Source of the DNA: Rhodocyclaceae bacterium UBA1310
GTDB taxonomy: Bacteria; Pseudomonadota; Gammaproteobacteria; Burkholderiales; Rhodocyclaceae
Reading direction: 5' to 3'
Assembly (NCBI GenBank): GCA_002307175.1
Contig: DBTS01000105.1
Span: forward strand, 58,814 to 66,282
DNA: 7,469 bases
Shown: in pieces, positions 1 through 6,408 of the stretch
Layout: the number at the start of each line of letters is the position of its first letter
Position numbering within the stretch: position 1 is the first letter of the stretch
Program-made: the position numbers and the translations under genes
The notes under the pieces: model-generated
What the model saw: only the letters and a program-made list of their open reading frames with translations
Told to the model about the DNA's origin: nothing
The model's database searches: none

Positions 1-11
1 ATGCGCTGCTC

Positions 12-45
12 GAAATCCTCATTTATATGAATAAACTCCGGTTTC
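12..45. repeat. Imperfect hairpin bracketed by a 10-bp direct repeat, upstream of the pyruvate kinase-like gene
   Basis: The 10-mer TGCGCTGCTC occurs at 2-11 and again at 46-55. The 34 bases between the two copies are symmetric about 28.5. Bases 12-17 pair with 40-45 (one G-T wobble), 18-21 and 36-39 form an internal loop, and TTTAT (22-26) pairs with ATAAA (31-35) around an ATGA loop. It lies about 60 bases before the Shine-Dalgarno of the next gene, so it may be in the mRNA leader or may be a small palindromic repeat. No coding sequence is supported here: the frame starting at base 1 stops after nine codons. Function is unknown. Confidence 0.4.
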
Positions 46-100
46 TGCGCTGCTCTTCGGTCCGCTGACGCCTTCTCGCTACAGATCGTGAACAGCTTCT

Positions 101-108
101 AAGGGGGA
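101..108 (+). promoter_or_regulatory. Shine-Dalgarno for the pyruvate kinase-like gene
   Basis: The purine run AAGGGGGA ends one base before the ATG at 110 but seven bases before the ATG at 116. This spacing favours 116 as the true start. Confidence 0.65.
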
Positions 109-115
109 GATGACA

Positions 116-1531
116 ATGCAAAGAGGTACTAAAATTTTAGCAACATTGGGGGCTTCCAGCAGTGATCCGTCCGTTCTGGAACTTCTGCTGACCCGTGGCG
201 TGAATGCGGTGCGCCTGGATTTTACGCAAGGCAGCGCCCAGGAATATGTGCAGCGCGCCATGCTGTTGCGCGACCTTGCCGAGCGGCTCGGCATCTGCGT
301 GGCGATTCTCGCTGATCTGCAGGGGCCGGGCGTGCACATCGGCCAGTTCAAAAGTGGCGCGATCGAGCTGGAAAAAGGCGATCACTTCACGCTGGATGCC
401 ACCTGTGAAGTCGGCGATGGTGAACGTGTCGGTATTGCGCCTGCCGAAGTGCTGGCAGAGATCACCGCCGGCGATATTCTTTCATTCAATGGTGGCCGGC
501 TCAGGCTCCGGGCCCTGACTGCTACTGGCACAGTAGTGCATTGCGAGGCGCTGGATTCAGGCCGCCTGAGCGATCACCAGCGCATCCGCTGCCTCGGGCG
601 CGTGGCGGCCGGCCCGGCGGTAACGGAAAAGGATGCCGAAGATATCCGGACTGCCGCTGCACTGGGGGCGGACTATATCGCCGTATCCTGTCCCCGGAGC
701 GCGGCGGACATGCATATTGCGCGCAGCCTGCTCAAGGCTTCCGGCGGCAAGGTGGGCCTGATTGCCAAAATCGAATGTCGCGAGGCTATCGATAATGTCG
801 CGGATATTCTTGATGCCTCGGATGGCATCATGCTGGCGCGCGAAGATCTGGCCGCCGAGGCTGGCGATGCAGCGGCGGCAGGCTTGCAAAAAAAGATGAT
901 CCGCCTGGCCCGACAGCATCATAAGCTCGTGATCACCACCACGCAGATGCTGGAGTCCATGATCGACAGCCCCGTGCCGACTCCGGCAGAGGTCGCTGAT
1001 GTGGCCAACGCCGTGCTTGATGGCACTGACGCGGTGATGCTGTCAGCCGGCAGTGTCGGTGGCCGCTATCCCGTTGAAGCCGTGGATGAAATGCACAAGG
1101 CGTGTGTTGAGGCGGAGCGGTATGCCGATGAATCCGAACTCCCCGCCCCCGTGCAGGAAGGTTGGCTGCAGTCTGTGGAAACGGTGGTGATGAGTGTTGT
1201 CTACGCCAGCCGACACCTGCCGCTGAAGGCCGTGGTGGCGCTGACACGCTCCGGCAAGACGGCGATGATGATGTCCCGTTATCGCCTTGGCGTTCCCGTG
1301 TATGCGATGACGCCGACCCTCGGCACCTATCGTCGCCTCGCCTTGTGCCGCCAGGTGTTCGCGATCCTGGCACCGGAGTGCAATAACGGTACGGATGCGG
1401 AGCGTATTGATCGGGTTCAGTCAATTTTGAAGAAAAATGATTTGACTGCTCTTGGTGACAGCCTTTGCGTGACCTATGGTGCTGGCCGCTGCGGAGATAC
1501 AGACTCCATGCGATTCATCAAAGCGCATTGA
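116..1531 (+). CDS. pyk: Pyruvate kinase family protein (PykA-like) with altered active-site motifs
   Basis: The 471-residue product matches the pyruvate kinase fold over its whole length: N-terminal TIM-barrel half (about 1-66), B domain (67-167), second barrel half (168-345) and C-terminal domain (346-471). Known members turn phosphoenolpyruvate and ADP into pyruvate and ATP in the cytoplasm. ADLQGP at 66-71 is the PykA (type II) form. Retained residues are R33, D67, the catalytic K218, the metal ligands E220 and D244, and T276 in the TQMLESM motif. Several normally invariant positions have changed: NFSHG reads DFTQG (35-39), GPKIR/GPEIR reads GPGVH (70-74), DDG reads NGG (125-127), ARGD reads ARED with E243 for Gly, and SAET reads SAGS (310-313). 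These positions line the nucleotide, cation and PEP phosphate sites, so normal activity is doubtful. ATG 110 would add two residues, but the Shine-Dalgarno spacing favours 116. It sits 177 bases upstream of rhaB on the same strand. The family assignment is firm; present activity is not. Confidence 0.9.
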   Translation: MQRGTKILATLGASSSDPSVLELLLTRGVNAVRLDFTQGSAQEYVQRAMLLRDLAERLGICVAILADLQGPGVHIGQFKSGAIELEKGDHFTLDATCEVGDGERVGIAPAEVLAEITAGDILSFNGGRLRLRALTATGTVVHCEALDSGRLSDHQRIRCLGRVAAGPAVTEKDAEDIRTAAALGADYIAVSCPRSAADMHIARSLLKASGGKVGLIAKIECREAIDNVADILDASDGIMLAREDLAAEAGDAAAAGLQKKMIRLARQHHKLVITTTQMLESMIDSPVPTPAEVADVANAVLDGTDAVMLSAGSVGGRYPVEAVDEMHKACVEAERYADESELPAPVQEGWLQSVETVVMSVVYASRHLPLKAVVALTRSGKTAMMMSRYRLGVPVYAMTPTLGTYRRLALCRQVFAILAPECNNGTDAERIDRVQSILKKNDLTALGDSLCVTYGAGRCGDTDSMRFIKAH

Positions 1532-1650
1532 ATCTCGTCGTCACCTGTTTCCTGTGTCATTTTTACGCTTCGGCGGGATTGTTTTTCCTCTGAAAATACC
1601 CTGGATTCTTTGCGAATCGGCCAATCTGCATGAGTGCCTGGCTACAGACT

Positions 1651-1674
1651 GAAGGTGATGCCTGCATCGCCTTC
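1651..1674 (+). promoter_or_regulatory. Strong leader hairpin upstream of rhaB
   Basis: GAAGGTGATG (1651-1660) pairs with CATCGCCTTC (1665-1674) through ten contiguous pairs, nine Watson-Crick and one G-T, around a CCTG tetraloop. It ends 34 bases before the rhaB ATG. No T-run follows, so it does not look like a factor-independent terminator on the plus strand. It could be an mRNA structure that affects processing or stability at the pyk-rhaB junction, or a regulator's operator. The pairing is seen; the role is inference. Confidence 0.5.
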
Positions 1675-1686
1675 ATAAAATCACAC

Positions 1687-1706
1687 CATCAACTCTGATG
1701 AGGAAG
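1687..1706 (+). promoter_or_regulatory. Small hairpin abutting the rhaB Shine-Dalgarno
   Basis: CATCA (1687-1691) pairs with TGATG (1696-1700) around ACTC. The GAGGAAG ribosome-binding site (1700-1706) follows at once. A five-pair stem is marginal alone. Placed directly 3' of the larger 1651-1674 hairpin and touching the Shine-Dalgarno, it may influence translation of rhaB. Confidence 0.3.
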
Positions 1707-1708
1707 CC

Positions 1709-3202
1709 ATGACGATGCATGTTGCTGCGGTGGATATCGGCGCGAGCAGCGGTCGAATAATGCTGGCGGAGTACAACGAAAACCGGCGCAAGCTCCGCCT
1801 GACGGAAGCCTACCGCTTTGAAAACCGCCTCTGCCGGCAGGGTGGGCACGATTGCTGGGATCTGGATGGCCTGTTCAATGAAATATTGAAGGGTCTTGCG
1901 AAAATCGAGCGTGATGGAATTCTGCTTGAATCGCTTGGGATTGATACCTGGGGTGTTGATTTTGTCCTCCTCGACAAACAAGGGCAGGTTCTCGGGTTGC
2001 CCGTCGCCTATCGCGACCATCGCACCGACGGAATGATGGAGCGTGTGCATGCAGAAACAAGCCGGGCAGAGATCTATTTCCGTACCGGCATCCAGTTTCT
2101 GCAATTCAATACGCTCTACCAGCTGCGTGCCCTGCTTGATGAAAAGCCGGAGTGGATCGGGCAGGCAGACAAGCTGCTGATGGTGCCGGATTACCTGCAC
2201 TACCGCCTGTGCGGCAAGATGGCCTGCGAATACACGAATGCCACCACCACGCAGCTCGTCAACGTCTTCACCGGTCGCTGGGATCATGCGCTGCTGCAGC
2301 GCCAGGGTATCCCCGCGCAGTGGTTTACCACGCCGATGCAGGCCGGGACCCATTTGGGGGACTGGATCAGCCCCGCCGGGCACCAGGTCAAGGTGATTGT
2401 GCCTGCTACGCACGACACGGCATCTGCTGTCGCAGCGACCCCGCTGTTCGACGAGCGAACTGCCTATCTGAGTTCCGGTACCTGGTCGCTGCTTGGGCTG
2501 GAAAGCCAGTATCCCATGAATGGTCGTGCAGCCCTGGCATGCAATCTGACCAATGAAGGCGGAGTGGAGAGCACCTTCCGTGTCCTCAAGAACATCATGG
2601 GCCTGTGGCTGATCCAGCGCGTTCGCGAGGAGCTTGATGGCCCCGGCTTCGACGAACTGGTTGCGGCGGCTGAAGCTGCCGAACCCTTTCGGTTTCTGGT
2701 CAATCCGAACGACGACAGGTTTCTCAATCCGACTTCCATGGTGGGTGCCATTCGCGATTTCTGCGAGGAAACCGGGCAGGGCTGCCCGAAGTCGCCAGGA
2801 GAGCTGGCGCGGTGCGTGTTCGAGAGCCTGGCCTTCGTGTATTGCCAGACGGTGGGAGATCTGGAGCTGGTCGCCAAACGCAAACTCGAACGCGTGCATA
2901 TCGTCGGCGGGGGCTGCAATAACGCCTTCCTGAATCAGCTGACGGCGGATTTCTGCCAGTTGCCGGTGAGCGCCGGGCCGGTAGAAGCCTCTGCCCTTGG
3001 CAACGTCTGCTATCAGCTTATCGGCCTGGGCTTACTTGCTGATCTCGATGACGTGCGGCATCTGGTCAGCCAGGAGTTCTGTAGTGACATCTACAAGCCC
3101 AGGCTGGACCCCAATGTATTGGATACGCGCCGCCGCCAGTTCCGCCGGCTGTGCCAACGGATAACCCGGCCATTACCCCGGAAAGAAGAGGAGACAGTAT
3201 GA
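1709..3202 (+). CDS. rhaB: L-rhamnulokinase
   Basis: RhaB phosphorylates L-rhamnulose with ATP to L-rhamnulose-1-phosphate, the third step of the cytoplasmic rhamnose pathway. The 497-residue product is close to E. coli RhaB (489) and belongs to the FGGY/actin-fold sugar kinases. Visible hallmarks are the N-terminal AVDIGASSGR phosphate loop (about residues 7-16), DTWGVDFVLLD (about 79-89), the catalytic-base segment THDTASAV with Asp236 (Asp237 in E. coli), the adenine-side motif SSGTWSL (255-261), NEGG, and a glycine-rich HIVGGGCNN (397-405). Nothing essential looks missing. The GAGGA Shine-Dalgarno (1700-1704) lies four bases before ATG 1709; ATG 1715, two codons in, is the alternative. 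The last codons overlap rhaA in an ATGA junction, which implies co-transcription and translational coupling. Two hairpins in the leader may regulate it. Confidence 0.97.
   Translation: MTMHVAAVDIGASSGRIMLAEYNENRRKLRLTEAYRFENRLCRQGGHDCWDLDGLFNEILKGLAKIERDGILLESLGIDTWGVDFVLLDKQGQVLGLPVAYRDHRTDGMMERVHAETSRAEIYFRTGIQFLQFNTLYQLRALLDEKPEWIGQADKLLMVPDYLHYRLCGKMACEYTNATTTQLVNVFTGRWDHALLQRQGIPAQWFTTPMQAGTHLGDWISPAGHQVKVIVPATHDTASAVAATPLFDERTAYLSSGTWSLLGLESQYPMNGRAALACNLTNEGGVESTFRVLKNIMGLWLIQRVREELDGPGFDELVAAAEAAEPFRFLVNPNDDRFLNPTSMVGAIRDFCEETGQGCPKSPGELARCVFESLAFVYCQTVGDLELVAKRKLERVHIVGGGCNNAFLNQLTADFCQLPVSAGPVEASALGNVCYQLIGLGLLADLDDVRHLVSQEFCSDIYKPRLDPNVLDTRRRQFRRLCQRITRPLPRKEEETV
3187..3194 (+). 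promoter_or_regulatory. rhaA ribosome-binding site inside the end of rhaB
   Basis: The purine run AGAGGAGA lies in the last codons of rhaB and ends four bases before ATG 3199. It fixes the rhaA start at 3199 rather than the in-frame ATG at 3151, and with the ATGA overlap points to coupled translation. Confidence 0.75.
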
Positions 3203-4458
3203 GTACGCCTGTGGAGGCTGCCTATCAGGCGGCCAAGCAATCCTTTGCTGACATCGGCATCAATACCGATGCGGCCCTGGATCATCTCGACAGTATTGCG
3301 GTATCCATGCATTGCTGGCAGGGGGATGATGTGGCTGGTTTCGAAGCCGGGGCCGGCACCCTGAGTGGCGGGATTCAGGCGACCGGCAATTATCCGGGAA
3401 AGGCGCGCAACGCGCGAGAGTTGCGCCAGGATCTGGAAACCGCGATGGCGCTGATTCCCGGGGCCAAGCGTCTCAATCTGCATGCAATCTATCTGGAATC
3501 CGACGTGCCGGTGGAGCGTGATCGCATCGAGCCTGCGCACTTTGCCGGCTGGGTTGCCTGGGCGCGCAAGATGGGTATCGGCCTGGATTTCAATCCCACC
3601 TGTTTCTCGCATCCGAAGAGCGCCAGCGGCATGACGCTGTCCCATCCAGACCCTGAAATCCGGCGTTTCTGGATTGAGCACTGCAAGGCCAGCCGGCGCA
3701 TATCTGCCTATTTTGGAGCCGAGCTGGGCACGCCCTCGGTGATGAACATCTGGGTGCCTGATGGCATGAAGGATATCCCGGCAGATCGCCTCTCGCCGCG
3801 CCGCCGCCTGCTTGAATCACTGGATGAAATTCTCAAGGAAAAGATCCCCGCAGCCCATCACATTGATGCCGTGGAGAGCAAGCTGTTTGGCATCGGCGCC
3901 GAATCCTACACGGTCGGCTCCAACGAATTCTTCCTCGGCTATGCCGCCACGCGCGGTATTGCCCTGTGCCTCGACGCCGGGCATTTCCATCCCACCGAAG
4001 TCATTTCCGACAAGATCAGCGCGGCCTCGCTCTATGTCGATCAGCTGCTGCTGCACGTCAGCCGCCCGGTGCGTTGGGATAGCGACCACGTCGTCCTGCT
4101 CGACGACGAAACGCAGGCCATCGCCGGCGAAATCGTGCGCAATGGCCTTGGCTCCCGCGTGCATATCGGGCTGGATTTCTTCGACGCTTCCATCAACCGC
4201 ATCGCGGCCTGGGTCATCGGCACCCGCAACATGAAAAAGGCGCTCCTGCGAGCACTCCTTGAGCCCTCGCAAACCCTGCGCGAAGCCGAGTTGCGACAGG
4301 ACTACACCACCCGCCTGGCTCTCCAGGAAGAGCAGAAGAGCCTGCCCTGGACTGCCGTATGGGATCACTACTGCGAAGCCCGTCAGGTGCCGGTTGGCGC
4401 GGCCTGGCTCGATGTAGTGAAGCAATACGAAACAACAGAACTTGCAAAAAGAGGATAA
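3199..4458 (+). CDS. rhaA: L-rhamnose isomerase
   Basis: RhaA interconverts L-rhamnose and L-rhamnulose with Mn2+ in the cytoplasm. From ATG 3199 the product is 419 residues, the same length as E. coli RhaA, and the numbering of ligands is the same: His262 in LDAGHFHPTE, and Asp294 and Asp296 in RWDSDHVVLLDDETQ. The N-terminal signature SMHCWQGDDV, then GGIQATGNYPGKARN, LNLHAIYLESD, ESKLFGIGAESYTVGS and the C-terminal region FFDASINRIAAWVIGTRN are all preserved, so the enzyme should be active. An in-frame ATG at 3151 lies inside rhaB and would add an unrelated tail, so it was rejected. The start overlaps the rhaB stop by four bases, and rhaD begins after a five-base gap, so rhaBAD is one operon in the E. 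coli gene order. Confidence 0.98.
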   Translation: MSTPVEAAYQAAKQSFADIGINTDAALDHLDSIAVSMHCWQGDDVAGFEAGAGTLSGGIQATGNYPGKARNARELRQDLETAMALIPGAKRLNLHAIYLESDVPVERDRIEPAHFAGWVAWARKMGIGLDFNPTCFSHPKSASGMTLSHPDPEIRRFWIEHCKASRRISAYFGAELGTPSVMNIWVPDGMKDIPADRLSPRRRLLESLDEILKEKIPAAHHIDAVESKLFGIGAESYTVGSNEFFLGYAATRGIALCLDAGHFHPTEVISDKISAASLYVDQLLLHVSRPVRWDSDHVVLLDDETQAIAGEIVRNGLGSRVHIGLDFFDASINRIAAWVIGTRNMKKALLRALLEPSQTLREAELRQDYTTRLALQEEQKSLPWTAVWDHYCEARQVPVGAAWLDVVKQYETTELAKRG

Positions 4459-4463
4459 ACGCA

Positions 4464-5285
4464 ATGCCGAACGAAATTCTGAACGCACCATTCGTCCAGT
4501 CCATGATCAAGGCCACGCATGATGCCTGGCTCAAGGGTTGGGACGAGCGCAATGGTGGCAACATCACTCTGATGCTTGATGAAGTGGAGATGCTCCCTTA
4601 TGCCGAACAGCTCAAGGGAACGCGTGAGATCATGCTCGCCGAACCCGTTGGCGAGCTTGCCGGCCACGCGTTTCTGGTCACCGGTTCGGGCAAGTATTTC
4701 CGTAATGTCACGCTCTCTCCTGCCGAGAATATCGGCGTTATCCGGGTGAGCGATGACGGCACCCATTATCGCATTCTGTGGGGCCTCCTCAATGGCGCAG
4801 TGCCCACCTCAGAACTCGCGGCTCACTTCCTGTCGCATGCGGCGCGCCTCAAGTCCGGCAATCTGCGTAATCGTGTCGTAATGCACTGCCACGCCACCAA
4901 CCTGATCTCGCTGAGCTATGTGCTGCCGCTCGACGCCGCACGCCTCACGCGCATGCTCTGGGAAGGTTCCACAGAATGCCTGGTGGTGTTCCCGGATGGC
5001 ATTGGCGTATTGCCGTGGATGGTGCCGGGTACGGATGAAATCGGGCGCGAAACGGCACGCCTCATGAAGCGTCACAGCATGGTGCTGTGGCCGTTTCATG
5101 GTGTGTTCGGCACCGGGGCGGATCTGGACGAAGCCTTCGGCCTGATCGATACGGCCGAGAAATCCGCCGAGATCGTCGTCAAGGTGCTCTCCATGGGAGG
5201 CTTCAAGCAGAGCATCGGGCGAGATGAATTGCAGGCCCTGGCCAAGCGGTTTGATGTCAAACCGATGGAGGAGGCTCTGTATTAG
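4464..5285 (+). CDS. rhaD: L-rhamnulose-1-phosphate aldolase
   Basis: RhaD cleaves L-rhamnulose-1-phosphate to dihydroxyacetone phosphate and L-lactaldehyde. It is a Zn2+-dependent class II aldolase of the RhaD/FucA/AraD fold. From ATG 4464 the product is 273 residues (E. coli RhaD 274). The catalytic Glu117 in VPTSEL and the zinc ligands His141, His143 (MHCHATN) and His212 (WPFHGVFG) carry the E. coli numbers. The N-terminal AWLKGWDERNGGN, the phosphate-binding VTGSGK and the region LWEGSTECLVVFPDG are also present. The AGAGGA Shine-Dalgarno at 4450-4455 is eight bases upstream of the start; the longer frame from 4359 runs through rhaA and is not used. It is the last intact gene of the tight rhaBAD block. 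Downstream come the rhaT remnant and then rhaM. Confidence 0.98.
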   Translation: MPNEILNAPFVQSMIKATHDAWLKGWDERNGGNITLMLDEVEMLPYAEQLKGTREIMLAEPVGELAGHAFLVTGSGKYFRNVTLSPAENIGVIRVSDDGTHYRILWGLLNGAVPTSELAAHFLSHAARLKSGNLRNRVVMHCHATNLISLSYVLPLDAARLTRMLWEGSTECLVVFPDGIGVLPWMVPGTDEIGRETARLMKRHSMVLWPFHGVFGTGADLDEAFGLIDTAEKSAEIVVKVLSMGGFKQSIGRDELQALAKRFDVKPMEEALY

Positions 5286-5345
5286 GCAGCCAGTTGAAAA
5301 GTGGCGGCACTATCCAACATCGACCTGAAGGTGCCGTACGAAATG

Positions 5346-5364
5346 AATTGAAATGCTTTCAATT
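5346..5364. promoter_or_regulatory. Perfect 19-bp palindrome at the start of the rhaT remnant
   Basis: AATTGAAA (5346-5353) and TTTCAATT (5357-5364) are perfect 8-base inverted arms around TGC. The site covers the presumed rhaT start codon at 5353. It resembles the dyad operators of LacI- or DeoR-type sugar regulators in general form, but it is odd-symmetric and matches no specific site that I can name. I did not find a second copy upstream of pyk, rhaB or rhaM. It may be the old operator of rhaT, or chance in an AT-rich stretch. Confidence 0.35.
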
Positions 5365-5626
5365 GTTTCGGGCATCGGCTGGCATCTGCTTGGCGAGGCC
5401 AGTGCTGCAAGTTTCTATGCACCTTTTTGGCGGGTCCAAAAATGTTCTTGGGAGACGATATGATCGGCGGCAAGATTGTTCTCTTGGATAGTGCTGTCGC
5501 TGATTGTCTCAGTGGCGCTGTTAGCCCCACTGTAGCTGCGTTTTTGCAGTTTTATGGGGCAATAGATTCGTGGTGTTGTTGGTTATGGCGCTGTTCGGCA
5601 GTGCCGTGATCAGGGCTGATGCGTGA
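5353..5626 (+). pseudogene. rhaT: Remnant of the L-rhamnose-proton symporter gene rhaT
   Basis: Read from ATG 5353, one frame gives a translation that follows the E. coli RhaT N-terminus: GIGWHLLGEASAASFYAPF (RhaT: GIFWHLIGAASAACFYAPF), then SWETI, then after a stop SWIVLSLIVSVALLAP (RhaT: SWIILPWAISALLLP). No frameshift is needed from 5353 to 5532. The frame is broken by TGA at 5461-5463, exactly where RhaT has Trp in ETMWS, and by TAG at 5533. From 5534 another frame runs hydrophobic to a TGA at 5624-5626 (VVLLVMALFGSAVI) and may be a scrap of a later transmembrane segment, but I cannot place it. RhaT is about 344 residues and ten helices, so over half is deleted. The intact gene would have carried rhamnose into the cell with a proton. 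Its place between rhaD and rhaM fits a rhamnose operon. The N-terminal match is strong; the right boundary is uncertain. Confidence 0.85.
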
Positions 5627-5746
5627 GCGCGAAATCCGCATGCGTTCTTTCACATATCCCAATACATTCAGGTTGTTGCGCTGTGCTTCAAACTGCTCAC
5701 GTCTGCGCAGTAAGTTTGTGAACAGCGGGTTTCTCAGGAGAATTTA

Positions 5747-6061
5747 ATGTTACGCAAGGCAAGCATCATGCAGGTGGCGCCCAACGCCCATACAGAATAT
5801 CAGCGCCGCCACGATGAGCTGTGGCCAGAGATGGTCACAGAGCTCAAGGCCCATGGCGCACACCGCTATTCCATCTTCCTCGATCCCGTGCGCAGCCTGC
5901 TCTTTGCCTATGTCGAGATTGAAAGTGAAGAAGCCTGGGCGGCGATGGCGGAGACGCCGATCTGCCGCAAATGGTGGGCCTACATGAAAGACATCATGCC
6001 GGCCAATCCGGATAACAGCCCGATCAGTGAAGAGCTGAAACAGGTTTTCTATCTGGCATAA
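5747..6061 (+). CDS. rhaM: L-rhamnose mutarotase
   Basis: RhaM catalyses interconversion of the alpha and beta anomers of L-rhamnopyranose, supplying the form used by RhaA. The 104-residue product has exactly the length of E. coli RhaM and is similar from end to end. It keeps EYQRRH with the catalytic His22 and Tyr18, HGAHRYSIFLD, LLFAYVEIESEE, the KWWAYM segment with paired tryptophans, and the C-terminal MPANPDNSP. It is a small cytoplasmic dimeric alpha-beta barrel with no signal peptide. AGGAG at 5736-5740 is six bases before the ATG. It is separated from rhaD by 461 bases of dead rhaT sequence, so it may now depend on read-through or on its own promoter; I could not identify a convincing promoter in 5627-5746. 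A likely terminator follows. Confidence 0.97.
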   Translation: MLRKASIMQVAPNAHTEYQRRHDELWPEMVTELKAHGAHRYSIFLDPVRSLLFAYVEIESEEAWAAMAETPICRKWWAYMKDIMPANPDNSPISEELKQVFYLA

Positions 6062-6064
6062 TAC

Positions 6065-6100
6065 GCAGCCTTTGCCGCCCGGAAAGCGGTGGCAGGCTGC
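6065..6100 (+). other. Large hairpin directly after rhaM
   Basis: GCAGCCT (6065-6071) pairs with AGGCTGC (6094-6100). After a two-base bulge, GCCGCC (6074-6079) pairs with GGTGGC (6088-6093) with one G-T wobble. It begins four bases after the rhaM stop and is not followed by a T-run. It may protect the 3' end of the rha mRNA or assist the terminator at 6115. Confidence 0.5.
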
Positions 6101-6114
6101 ATGTTTCAGAAACA

Positions 6115-6140
6115 GGGGAGAGGTGTCTCCCCATTGTTTT
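6115..6140 (+). terminator. Probable factor-independent terminator of the rha operon
   Basis: GGGGAGA (6115-6121) and TCTCCCC (6126-6132) form a perfect seven-pair stem around GGTG, followed by ATTGTTTT. It lies 54 bases after the rhaM stop. The T-run is interrupted, so efficiency is uncertain, but the place and the stem fit the end of the operon. Confidence 0.65.
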
Positions 6141-6261
6141 ACAGGAGCTTGTTTCTTTATGGCAATCAAAAGTCGGCATCAATAGCTCCGGCCGCATCGC
6201 CTTACCTTGCATCCCCACTGGGTTTTGCATCAGCTGACAGTCTTGGAAAGCATCCGAGCTA

Positions 6262-6286
6262 CCCACACAAAATCCTGAAGAATCAA
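6262..6286 (-). repeat. 26-base dispersed repeat, copy 1
   Basis: On the plus strand this reads CCCACACAAAATCCTGAAG and then AATCAA. It matches copies 3 and 4 except at a few bases. Together with copy 2 on the opposite strand eight bases away it forms a CCCACAC/GTGTGGG inverted repeat. Confidence 0.65.
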
Positions 6287-6293
6287 TGTGGTT

Positions 6294-6313
6294 CATCCGA
6301 CTTTAGTGTGGGC
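6294..6313 (+). repeat. 26-base dispersed repeat, copy 2 (opposite orientation, shorter)
   Basis: The minus strand reads GCCCACACTAAAGTCGGATG, matching the common core GCCCACAC-N-AAAGTC-GA-G. It faces copy 1, so the pair could fold with seven G-C-rich pairs plus three more after a mismatch. Confidence 0.6.
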
Positions 6314-6371
6314 CAATAACCGACATGCCTATCCTATCTTCTACTCTTCCGTGCCAAAAAGGCTGTTTGTC

Positions 6372-6408
6372 GTAGGTCGGAAAAGCCGCAGGCGCCTTCC
6401 GACGCATG
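6372..6408 (+). repeat. REP-like palindrome A (GTAG head)
   Basis: GTAG at 6372-6375 is followed by GTCGGAA (6376-6382), which pairs perfectly with TTCCGAC (6397-6403). A GTAG or GTGG tetranucleotide just 5' of an imperfect palindrome is the layout of REP elements mobilised by RAYT (TnpA-REP) transposases. Palindrome B at 6589-6624 is nearly the same sequence in reverse orientation. Confidence 0.7.

Noticed and set aside
1566..1588. Terminator after the pyruvate kinase-like gene (CGC-TTCG-GCG then a T-run)
   Set aside because: The stem has only three pairs and the T-run is several bases away, too weak to call.
1579..1607. Sigma-70 promoter ahead of rhaB (TTGTTT with a -10 about 17 bases on)
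   Set aside because: The -10 candidate TGGATT matches the consensus at too few positions, so the call would be a guess.
1673..2899. A 408-codon minus-strand open frame under rhaB
   Set aside because: It is the antisense shadow of rhaB, which has full-length family similarity and intact motifs. The shadow shows no known domain.
4359..4463. Longer N-terminus for RhaD from ATG 4359
   Set aside because: It lies inside rhaA, adds about 35 residues absent from the family, and ATG 4464 has a well-placed Shine-Dalgarno and matches the E. coli residue numbering.
5294..5609. Short open frames 5294-5491 and 5427-5609 in the rhaD-rhaM gap
   Set aside because: They run in other frames than the RhaT-like translation and have no good ribosome-binding site or family. 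The RhaT remnant explains the DNA better.
5622..5701. CGTGAGC/GCTCACG inverted repeat flanking the region before rhaM
   Set aside because: Seven-base arms more than 60 bases apart are expected by chance and form no compact structure.
6164..6182. A possible fifth copy of the 26-base repeat (AAAAGTCGGCATCAAT)
   Set aside because: It matches only part of the core and lacks the CCCACAC half.
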